Positions 28,074 to 38,257 of a stretch of 64,000 bases of DNA are shown here, one piece after another. A program made the translations under genes and the position numbers. The DNA comes from Prosapia bicincta. Taxonomy: Eukaryota; Arthropoda; Insecta; Hemiptera; Cercopidae. Positions within the stretch are counted from its first letter, which is position 1. The number at the start of each line of letters is the position of its first letter. Location of the stretch: assembly GCA_036971475.1 (NCBI GenBank), contig JBAIZL010000002.1, forward strand, positions 1,730,113-1,794,112, in the 5' to 3' direction. A model generated the notes under the pieces. That model was not told the DNA's origin, did not search any database, and saw nothing but the letters and a program-made list of their open reading frames with translations.

Positions 28074-28180
28074 GAATTATTCCCGATTCTGTAGGAGCGT
28101 AACTTATGTAAGGGAGTTGTATCTTTCTTACATTTATTTGTCCCGCTACATTATTTTCAAGTCTATACTTCATGTTTTTT
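28074..28180 (+). repeat. Direct repeat, copy 1
   Basis: About 107 bp starting GAATTATTCC and containing CGTAACTTATGTAAGGGAG recurs 168 bp downstream with about ten substitutions. The copies are separated by ~60 bp. It reads as a local duplication; no mobile-element signature was seen. Confidence 0.9.
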
Positions 28181-28241
28181 TATAACCTATCCTCACTATG
28201 CATGCTATTACAGAACAATACATTGTGAGCACGATATTATA

Positions 28242-28471
<230 letters not shown>

Positions 28472-29084
28472 TCTGATACGTATTCCTGCACGGATGGAAA
28501 GATATGCTTAATAGTTAATGCCAGGAGTACATGCCAGTTTTGCAGTGAATAAAATCACAGTTCGGCGTTCCGCTAGAATCTCATCTAGCATTGACAAGGT
28601 GAACTAAACAACAGTTGAAGCGTGAATCAATGCAATATGAGATTCTGGTGAATCGTCATAACTGAGTTTTTATGCATTACCTTATTAACGAAAGTACTCC
28701 AGATATTAACTATTCATCATCAAACATTATCATCATCATCATCACCATCATATATGTAATGTAGATATATACCATCATTATATATATATAATGTAGATAT
28801 TTATTTATTCAGTTCTCTGCTATTTCCGTTTTATTGTACGGCGACTTTCATACGCTGTAAATGTTTTCATTTAGGACAAAAAGGGAGTTGCATTATTTGG
28901 AGAAAATGTAAAAGTATTGTTTTGTATATACTCTTAGTTATAATATTCCACTAAAAGTAAAACCCTTTCTTGTAGAATATTTTGTAAATGTGGCAACAAG
29001 GTCCCAATGTATGTATTTTCGGTTTTAAAGCTGAAACGAATAAAGTTTTATGATGTTTGTTCAAGTTTTTGATCATTTGAAATT

Positions 29085-29086
<2 letters not shown>
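28472..29086. other. Non-coding DNA with small (ATC)n and TA patches
   Basis: A run of ATC triplets lies near 28717-28752. It is followed by two copies of a TAATGTAGATAT motif about 40 bp apart, the second preceded by a short TA run. No gene was recognised. Confidence 0.6.
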
Positions 29087-29117
<31 letters not shown>

Positions 29118-29149
29118 CTGTGTCTGTGTGTGTATGTGTGTGTGGGGGG
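29087..29149. repeat. (GT)n microsatellite ending in G-run
   Basis: GT repeats with TCTG and TATG interruptions end in seven G. The arrangement is the same as in the tract at 22.65 kb. Confidence 0.92.
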
Positions 29150-30500
29150 GAATTTTATTTATTTGTTTTTCGATATAGACAATGCTACGCTCAAGATAAA
29201 CTAAAAAGAGAGGGGTCGACATCCTTTCCAATAAATGAAGGCCTATATTTGTATCGACAAACAGCTGTTGCGCGAAGTTCAAGATCTTTAGATTTACACA
29301 GTTTTAATAATTCGTTTCCGTTTGTAAACAGAGCACTCCTACTGTGTGAGAGTCGAAATTAAAACAACTTAACCTTATCCCTCTCAAAGTACGTCACTAG
29401 AGCTCCGCAATGACGAAGGGGAGAGGGAGGGACAGGAATGTAACCTGTTCAGAGATATCAATATTCCTCCCTCGTTTATCATGTAGCCTTAGCGATTAGT
29501 TAGGTTATTAATTCAGAATCACGTTTCCTCTGTTTGGTTCTGCATCGATTCTCGTCTCATCGTCCACTTATCGGTTCTGTGTATCGGCTTCTCTAATTAA
29601 GTAAACGCTCTTGTTTAACTTTAGTGAAAGGCGTATAAGTATATGTTTTAATAAATTCAATTAATGTGTTGCAAATAAAAATATTGCAGTCAATACAGGA
29701 TAGCACTGATATCAACCGTTTACCTCTTCAGAATTAATAGATGTGGATTTTAAAGTCGCCTCATATATGGCGTTAATAAAATAATAACTTTCAAGAATAT
29801 TTCATTATTTCTTTTTATATTCTGCAAAAAGCTGTAAATTATCAATTTAAATTTATCTTGCTAATGTGGCAACATAACAAATACGTTTATAACTTCAAAA
29901 AACTATTCCATTCATTGCAACTAAGTTAAATATTTTCTTTTCTTTATTGTGTAAACGTTAACATTGCTGCTCTTTTTGATAAAGTGAACAATTTTATACA
30001 GATATATGGAGTGGGCTAGGTTCTACATCGCTAGACCAAGTGCCAAACATGATTCCTAAGGTATTGCATATCCAAGTTCATATGTTGTTTTTTTTAATCT
30101 ATGTTAATGGTGAATATTACCTAAATTGACTATGTTACCTTTAATGATTTAGGGATACTAATTTAACGCCTAGGATATGGATGTAGTCATCCTACTGCCC
30201 ATAAAATATCCAGGTTAATGTATTTTCAAAAAGATTTAAGCTTTTGCCTCATCTACCTTTTCCTCTTACAGCTCATGTTTCCCTGCATTTTCTTTACGGA
30301 TCTCTACTTATAACATAGTTGTGCGGCCAAATATGTACATAATATAATATATACATGCTCCTGACACCATACAGGCTTATACTATGCTTTCTATATTTAA
30401 CATCATAGTGCTCTTAAAATTGTCAATAATTACTTATTTATTCAGAGTAAATTTTACCGAGTTGGTGTATCTTCGTTTGCAGATTAATAGTTTAGAATAT
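29150..30500. other. AT-rich non-coding DNA
   Basis: A frame of 90 codons at 29090-29362 begins inside the GT tract and has no recognisable features beyond it. I see no repeat structure, RNA gene or transposon end before 30501. Confidence 0.5.
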
Positions 30501-30551
30501 GGCTGCGGACATACAGAAGGCATCTGGTGATCGCAACGCAACGTAAACTTA
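30501..30551 (+). repeat. Left terminal inverted repeat of the 740-bp element
   Basis: 51-bp arm, with 44 of 51 positions matching the reverse complement of 31190-31240 without gaps. Confidence 0.85.
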
Positions 30552-31189
30552 AGTTGCTATTAGTAAAGTTGCTAGTCGGTTTACTAGATTGTTCATATAA
30601 AGCTGCTGGTTTAGTTGTCAGAGGAGGATGCGTTCTTGTGTATATTTTAAGGAAAATGGAGAGATAAATTTCAGTTGGAGAATGTTTTACAATAACACTC
30701 AGCTAAGGTTAATTGCTCATTTATGTATTTCATTTTATGTATAACTGCAAAACATTACATTACAATGAAATAATAATTAGTTTTTAAACAAATGAAATTT
30801 TATAGTTCAATTACCGATTTTATATATTTTGAAAAAATTGTTGGTCTCATTTATATCGTCTTGAAGTTGTTGGATACACAAATCATGACAAGAGCTAGCA
30901 ATATTTTGTTTTTCTGACATAATATAGCAGTATAATAAAAGACTATTCAAAGAAACAGAAACACAAAATATTCAAATAAAAATAATAATTAATTATTTAA
31001 ATTCGATAGCACTCTTGAGAAACGCATACATAACACAACTAATACTGCTGGCAACTGAGAAACTGAGCAACGAGTTTACAGCATGTCGTGACTGGAGCAA
31101 CTCTAGTTTCTGTGTCACTCGCTAGTTGCGTTGCTATCACTTCACTATGAATATGTACTTTCAACTCTGTATGCTGTGAAAAAGCAACC

Positions 31190-31240
31190 AAAGTTTGCGT
31201 TGCTTTGCCGTCACCAGTTGCCTTCTGTATGACCGCAGCC
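31190..31240 (-). repeat. Right terminal inverted repeat of the 740-bp element
   Basis: Partner of the left arm. Its reverse complement opens GGCTGCGGTCATAC. The flank to the right begins TAAGTGAG. Confidence 0.85.
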
Positions 31241-31754
31241 TAAGTGAGATTTTAAGGCGGAAAAGAACGTTTACATCCGAGATATGCAGTAATAACAATT
31301 ATCTTGCTATGCTCCATCTTACACACAGATCTGTAGTTATACTCATATTTGTGTCGCCGCCATTAAATGACGTGTTTTGTTCAGTGTATTCTCAGTTAAT
31401 ATGGTTTAACTTCGATTGTAACTTTGCACTGTATTTTAGCTTTAACCACTTCGAAAACTTTTCACTCAGACGTGTTCTTCTCTAGTAACTGTAATTCGAT
31501 AGTTTAGAAGAGAATTATGCCGAGTTATCTCATTCTTTCAGTAACCAGTATTTTCAGATCTCAACATACTAAAAAATATAATTTTGTAAGTGTTAATTTT
31601 TTAAATTTATATAAACATTTGCTAGTAGAAATTGTGAAATAATTTTCATCTTTACCACCATCATAGTGCTCTCAGAATCTTGTCAGTAATGTCTGAGTAT
31701 AGCGACTATACAGAATCTAAAGTAAATTTTGCCAATAGCAACTTCGATCACTGT
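31241..31754. other. AT-rich non-coding DNA
   Basis: No gene or RNA was recognised between the TIR element and the repeat fragment next to the 29-bp array. Confidence 0.5.
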
Positions 31755-31895
31755 GGTGTAATTTTGTAATTATAAAACCTCCTAAACCCCCAAAACGTTA
31801 TATTTATGTCCTGATGTACATTTCGATTGCAAATAAATTATCTTCAGACGAAATTACTACAACAATTGTAACTCTTGTGCAACAGACTCTTTGCA
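31755..31895. mobile_element. Fragment of hairpin-tailed repeat element, left of 29-bp array
   Basis: Sequence from GGTGTAATTTTG through CTAAACCCCCAAAACG and CCTGATGTACATTTCG matches 37103-37190 on the same strand. The part after TCTTCAG (31841 onward), including ATTACTAC and GTAACTCTTG, instead matches the reverse complement of 37213-37262. Similarity stops at CTTT just before the first 29-bp unit. The hairpin present at 37181-37195 is degraded here. The tail plus CTGA...GAAA hairpin resembles ends of Penelope-like retroelements; that family assignment is inference. Confidence 0.6.
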
Positions 31896-34800
31896 CTATA
31901 GGTGAGGGCATAGATTTCATTCCACTATAGGTGAAGGCATAGATTTCATTCCACTATAGGTGATGGCATAGATTTCATTCCTCTATAGGTGAGGGCATAG
32001 ATTTCATTCCACTATAGGTGAAGGCATAGATTTTATTCCACTATAGGTGAGGGCATAGATTTCATTCCACTATAGGTGAAGGCATATATTTCATTCCACT
32101 ATAGGTGAAGGCACAGATTTCATTCCACTATAGGTGAGGGCATAGATTTCATTCCACTATAGGTGAAGGCATATATTTCATTCCACTATAGGTGAAGGCA
32201 CAGATTTCATTCCACTATAGGTGAAGGCATAGATTTCATTCCACTATAGGTGAAGGCATAGATTTCATTCCACTATAGGTGAAGGCATAGATTTCATTCC
32301 ACTATAGGTGAGGGCATAGATTTCATTCCACTATAGGTGAGGGCATAGATTTCATTCCACTATAGGTGAGGGCATAGATTTCATTCCACTATAGGTGAGG
32401 GCATAGATTTCATTCCACTATAGGTGAGGGCATAGATTTCATTCCACTATAGGTGAGGGCATAGATTTCATTCCACTATAGGTGAAGGCATAGATTTCAT
32501 TCCACTATAGCTGAGGGCATAGATTTCATTCCACTATAGGTGAGGGCATAGATTTCATTCCACTATAGGTGAGGGCATAGATTTCATTCCACTATAGGTG
32601 AGGGCATAGATTTCATTCCACTATAGGTGAAGGCATAGATTTCATTCCACTATAGGTGAGGGCCATAGATTTCATTCCACTATAGGTGAGGGCATAGATT
32701 TCATTCCACTATAGGTGAGGGCATAGATTTCATTCCACTATAGGTGAGGGCATAGATTTCATTCCACTATAGGTGAAGGCATAGATTTCATTCCACTATA
32801 GGTGAGGGCATAGATTTCATTCCACTATAGGTGAGGGCATAGATTTCATTCCACTATATTTGAGGGCATAGATTTCATTCCACTATAGGTGAGGGCATAG
32901 ATTTCATTCCACTATAGGTGAAGGCATAGATTTCATTCCACTATAGGTGAGGGCATAGATTTCATTCCACTATAGGTGAGGGCATAGATTTCATTCCACT
33001 ATAGGTGAGGGCATAGATTTCATTCCACTATAGGTGAGGGCATAGATTTCATTCCACTATAGGTGAGGGCATAGATTTTATTCCACTATAGGTGAGGGCA
33101 TAGATTTCATTCCACTATAGGTGAAAACATAGATTTCATTCCACTATAGGTGAGGGCATAGATTTCATTCCTCTATAGGTGAGGGCATAGATTTTATTCC
33201 ACTATAGGTGAGGGCATAGATTTTATTCCACTATAGGTGAGGGCATAGATTTCATTCCACTATAGGTGAAGGCATAGATTTCATTCCACTATAGGTGAAG
33301 GCACAGATTTCATTCCACTATAGGTGAGGGCATAGATTTCATTCCACTATAGGTGAAGGCATAGATTTCATTCCACTATAGGTGAGGGCATAGATTTCAT
33401 TCCACTATAGGCGAGGGCATAGATTTCATTCCACTATAGGTGAGGGCATAGATTTAATTCCACTATAGGTGAGGGCATAGATTTCATTCCACTATAGGTG
33501 AGGGCATAGATTTCATTCCACTATAGGTGAGGGCCATAGATTTCATTCCACTATAGGTGAGGGCATAGATTTCATTCCACTATAGGGGAGGGCATAGATT
33601 TCATTCCACTATAGGGGAGGGCATAGATTTCATTCCACTATAGGTGAAGGCATAGATTTCATTCCACTATAGGTGAGGGCATAGATTTCATTCCACTATA
33701 GGTGAGGGCATAGATTTCATTCCACTATAGGTGAGGGCATAGATTTCATTCCACTATAGGTGAGGGCATAGATTTCATTCCACTATAGGTGAGGGCATAG
33801 ATTTCATTCCACTATAGGTGAGGGCATAGATTTCATTCCACTATAGGTGAGGGCATAGATTTCATTCCACTATAGGTGAGGGCATAGATTTCATTCCACT
33901 ATAGGTGAGGGCATAGATTTTATTCCACTGAAGGTGAGGGCATAGATTTCATTCCACTATAGGTGAAGGCATAGATTTCATTCCACTATAGGTGAGGGCA
34001 TAGATTTCATTCCACTATAGGTGAGGGCATAGATTTCATTCCACTATAGGTGAGGGCATAGATTTCATTCCACTATAGGTGAGGGCATAGATTTTATTCC
34101 ACTATAGGTGAGGGCATAGATTTCATTCCACTATAGGTGAGGGCATAGATTTCATTCCACTATAGGTGAGGGCATAGATTTCATTCCACTATAGGTGAAG
34201 GCATAGATTTCATTCCACTATAGGTGAGGGCATAGATTTCATTCCACTATAATTGAGGGCATAGATTTCATTCCACTATAGATGAGGGCATAGATTTCAT
34301 TCCACTAGAGGTGAGGGCATAGATTTCATTCCACTATAGGTGAAGGCATAGATTTCATTCCACTATAGGTGAGGGCATAGATTTCATTCCACTATAGGTG
34401 AGGGCATAGATTTCATTCCACTATAGGTGAGGGCATAGATTTCATTCCACTATAGGTGAGGGCATAGATTTCATTCCACTATAGGTGAGGGCATAGATTT
34501 CATTCCACTATAGGTGAGGGCATAGATTTCATTCCACTATAGGTGAGGGCATAGATTTTATTCCACTATAGGTGAGGGCATAGATTTCATTCCACTATAG
34601 GTGAAGGCATAGATTTCATTCCACTATAGGTGAGGGCATAGATTTCATTCCACTATAGGTGAGGGCATAGATTTTATTCCACTATAGGTGAGGGCATAGA
34701 TTTCATTCCACTATAGGTGAGGGCATAGATTTTATTCCACTATAGGTGAGGGCATAGATTTCATTCCACTATAGGTGAGGGCATAGATTTCATTCCACTA

Positions 34801-36919
34801 TAGGTGAGGGCATAGATTTCATTCCACTATAGGTGAGGGTATAGATTTCATTCCACTATAGGTGAGGGCATAGATTTCATTCCACTCTAGGTGAGGACAT
34901 AGATTTCATTCCACTATAGGTGAAGGCATAGATTTCATTCCACTATAGGTGAGGGCATAGATTTCATTCCACTATAGGTGAAGGCATAGATTTCATTCCA
35001 CTATAGGTGAGGGCATAGATTTCATTCCACTATAGGTGAAGGCATAGATTTCATTCCACTATAGGTGAAGGCATAGATTTCATTCCACTATAGGTGAGGG
35101 CATAGATTTCATTCCACTATAGGTGAAGGCATAGATTTCATTCCACTATAGGTGAGGGCATAGATTTCATTCCACTATAGTTGAGGGCATAGATTTCATT
35201 CCACTATAGGTGAGGGCATAGATTTCATTCCACTATAGGTGAAGGCATAGATTTCATTCCACTATAGGTGAGGGCATAGATTTCATTCCACTATAGGTGA
35301 GGGCATAGATTTCATTCCACTATAGGTGAGGGCATAGATTTCATTCCACTATAGGTGAGGGCATAGATTTCATTCCACTATAGGTGAGGGCATAGATTTC
35401 ATTCCACTATAGGTGAAGGCATAGATTTCATTCCACTATAGGTGAAGGCATAGATTTCATTCCACTATAGGTGAAGGCATAGATTTCATTCCACTATAGG
35501 TGAGGGCATAGATTTCATTCCACTATAGGTGAAGGCATAGATTTCCTTCCACTATAGGTGAGGGCATATATTTCATTCCACTATAGGTGAGGGCATAGAT
35601 TTCATTCCACTATAGGTGAGGGCATAGATTTCATTCCACTATAGGTGAGGGCATAGATTTCATTCCACTATAGGTGAGGGCATAGATTTCATTCCACTAT
35701 AGGTGAGTTCATAGATTTCATTCCACTATAGATGAGGGCATAGATTTCATTCCACTATAGGTGAGGGCATAGATTTCATTCCACTATAGGTGAGGGCATA
35801 GATTTCATTCCACTATAGGTGAGGGCATAGATTTCATTCCACTATAGGTGAGGGCATAGATTTCATTCCACTATAGGTGAGGGCATAGATTTCATTCCAC
35901 TATAGGTGAAGGCATAGATTTCATTCCACTATAGGTGAAGGCATAGATTTCATTCCACTATAGGTGAAGGCATAGATTTCATTCCACTATAGGTGAGGGC
36001 ATAGATTTCATTCCACTATAGGTGAAGGCATAGATTTCCTTCCACTATAGGTGAGGGCATATATTTCATTCCACTATAGGTGAGGGCATAGATTTCATTC
36101 CACTATAGGTGAGGGCATAGATTTCATTCCACTATAGGTGAGGGCATAGATTTCATTCCACTATAGGTGAGGGCATAGATTTCATTCCACTATAGGTGAG
36201 TTCATAGATTTCATTCCACTATAGATGAGGGCATAGATTTCATTCCACTATAGGTGAGGGCATAGATTTCATTCCACTATAGGTGAGGGCATAGATTTCA
36301 TTCCACTATATTTGAGGGCATAGATTTCATTCCACTATAGGTGAGGGCATAGATTTCATTCCACTATAGGTGAGGGCATAGATTTCATTCCACTATAGGT
36401 GAAGGCATAGATTTCATTCCACTATAGGTGAGGGCATAGATTTCATTCCACTATAGGTGAGGGCATAGATTTCATTCCACTATAGGTGAGGGCATAGATT
36501 TCATTCCACTATAGGTGAGGGCATAGATTTCATTCCACTATAGGTGAGGGCATAGATTTTATTCCACTATAGGTGAGGGCATAGATTTCATTCCACTATA
36601 GGTGAGGGCATAGATTTCATTCCACTATAGGTGAAGGCATAGATTTCATTCCACTATAGGTGAGGGCATAGATTTCATTCCACTATAGGTGAGGGCATAG
36701 ATTTCATTCCACTATAGGTGAGGGCATAGATTTCATTCCACTATAGGTGAGGGCATAGATTTCATTCCACTATAGGTGAGGGCATAGATTTCATTCCACT
36801 ATAGGTGAGGGCATAGATTTCATTCCACTATAGGTGAGGGCATAGATTTCATTCCACTATAGGTGAGGGCATAGATTTTATTCCACTATAGGTGAGGGCA
36901 TAGGTTTCATTCCACTATA
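31896..36919. repeat. 29-bp minisatellite array, 173 units
   Basis: The unit is ctataggtgagggcatag followed by atttcattcca. From the first CTATA at 31896 to the last at 36915 is 5,019 bp. That equals 173 units plus 2 bp, and the 2 bp are the two GGGCCATAG insertions near 32661 and 33532. The main variants are GAGGGC/GAAGGC, CATAG/CACAG/CATAT and TTTCATT/TTTTATT. CACTATA stands at both outer edges. There are no spacers between units, so it is not a CRISPR array. Multi-unit duplications are visible, for example a 17-unit (493-bp) repeat joining 35.5-35.75 kb with 36.0-36.25 kb. Confidence 0.98.
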
Positions 36920-37102
36920 CTAAGACCTTCGTCTACATCAACGGGAACATCTATTCCAAGCTTGTAGATGCGGAATAACTCGATAAATCTTCATGTCTCA
37001 TAAAGCCATTTTTCACCTCAAATCTCAGATGTAAACCTTATTTACCGTCATAAAAGCTCATACATTCTAAACTTATAACCCTTACATGATAACACTTTAA
37101 CT
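36920..37102. other. Short unique spacer right of 29-bp array
   Basis: No coding or repeat structure was recognised between the array and the second hairpin-tailed repeat. Confidence 0.5.
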
Positions 37103-37263
37103 TGGTGTAGTTTTTAATTATAAATAAATGAAACCTCTTAAACCCCCAAAACGTTATATTTATGTCCTGATGTACATTTCGATTGCAAAGCAATCATCTT
37201 CAGGGGAAAGCGTATGTTGTACAAGAGTTACAAGTCTTGTAGTAATTTCCTCTGAAGATGATT
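37103..37263 (-). mobile_element. Hairpin-tailed palindromic repeat element (Penelope-like tail?)
   Basis: Read on the minus strand, CATCTTCAGAGG leads through about 43 bp into CCCCTGAAGATG. Next come a perfect GATTGC-TTT-GCAATC hairpin (37181-37195), GAAATGTAC, TCAGGACA and a GTTTTGGGGGTTTAAGAGG tail. The outer CCTGA/TCAGG (37166-37170 and 37200-37204) can pair around the hairpin. Arms CAATCATCTTCAGGGG (37190-37205) and CCTCTGAAGATGATTG (37248-37263) form an inverted repeat. CTGA-GATGA...hairpin...GAAA resembles the hammerhead-like motif reported in Penelope-like retroelements, but it is not the strict CTGATGA core, so neither ribozyme activity nor family is certain. No reverse-transcriptase frame lies nearby. 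Confidence 0.55.
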
Positions 37264-38175
37264 GATTTTCTGGAAGTATTCCAGAACGGGGGTAAGAGTT
37301 GTTTTCCAAAGGCAGACTAAAGCCTTCCTGACTAGCTCTCTGAGAGCTCCCAACCAGAGAAAAAGATCAAGGCTGAGTATCTGAGAAGTTTTATAGAAGT
37401 AGATCTAAGTGTAGGGAGTAGCAATTCATGAGTCCTGCAGTTCTTTCATTGAGATAATATCACTAATAGAAAGAACACTGTACTAAAAGAGTCCTTTGAC
37501 TCCAAGTTTGAATTAATAACTCGATAAACATTAAATAAGTCATGGATAGTAATATATAGAAATACTACTAAATATACTAATAAAATTAATATTAAGTGTA
37601 TTGAGTAATATTAAATATATTATAATAGTTTTAAAACAATCAATGAAAAAAGCCTATTTCTAAACAGAACTTGGTTGCCATAATATTTTTTTTATGTCTC
37701 GGTTAGAAATTTTTAAACACTCATATTTTTAATGATAGCCAGTATTTGTAAATATTTTTTAGGGGTGATTTACAATTACATATTTAAAAACTTTATTTTC
37801 AATAATTACAGTTTCATAAAAACGCTCATTTTAGAAGATCAGTTTAAGTACCTCTAACGATATTTCATTTTACTTATAATAACCACTAAATAATTGAATT
37901 GTTTGTTTTTAAACCGACTATCGATTAAAGACCACCTAGGGACGGCAGGAAACCCACATGGGTAGAATAATGAATTAAAGCGCGTGTATAAACGTAAGCA
38001 ATTTATTACCATTGTAAAATAATAAATTTAAATCTATTGAAATTTAAAATAAGTAAAATCCGTATGTGCTATCTGTATAAACGTAAACGTATTTGTTTTA
38101 AATATTGCGAAATAATATATAGATATACGTTTACTTCGAGTTGTTAAGGGAACGAAGCTCTGAACACTGGTGAAG
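37264..38175. other. AT-rich non-coding DNA
   Basis: Contains a small perfect palindrome (CTGGAA-GTA-TTCCAG, 37270-37284) and two similar TGTATAAACGTAA segments about 90 bp apart (37985 and 38075). No gene was recognised. Confidence 0.5.
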
Positions 38176-38257
38176 GGTCTTGTAAATATTGCTTGCTACT
38201 CGAAAAATTATTGAAGGGTTTTATAAATATTGCTAGCAACTCGCATTACTGGTGTGG
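38176..38257 (+). repeat. Two 41-bp ancestral-type units at the edge of the 48-bp array
   Basis: Units starting GGTCTTGTAAATATTGC (38176) and GGTTTTATAAATATTGC (38217) are each exactly 41 bp. They resemble the array unit but lack a 7-bp TTATTGC segment and the GTACAATG part. The next unit starts at 38258 and is of array type. Confidence 0.8.

Larger units (their letters stand above)
30501..31240. mobile_element. Non-autonomous TIR DNA transposon (MITE-like), ~740 bp
   Basis: The left end begins GGCTGCGGACATACAGAAGG at 30501. The reverse complement of the right end begins GGCTGCGGTCATACAGAAGG at 31240. Over the first 51 bp I count 44 matches. Weaker inverted similarity continues inward for roughly another 100 bp, with gaps and repeated GTTGCTA/GTTGCT boxes of the kind transposases bind near element ends. 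There is no transposase frame, so any copy would have depended on a protein supplied in trans. The immediate flanks (AATAT on the left, TAAGT on the right) do not form a clean target-site duplication, so I leave the superfamily open. An open frame of 96 codons at 31195-31485 starts inside the right TIR and is incidental. Confidence 0.8.

Noticed and set aside
31896..36919. 29-bp array as a CRISPR array
   Set aside because: Units are directly adjacent with no spacers, flanking DNA is eukaryotic in character and there are no cas genes.
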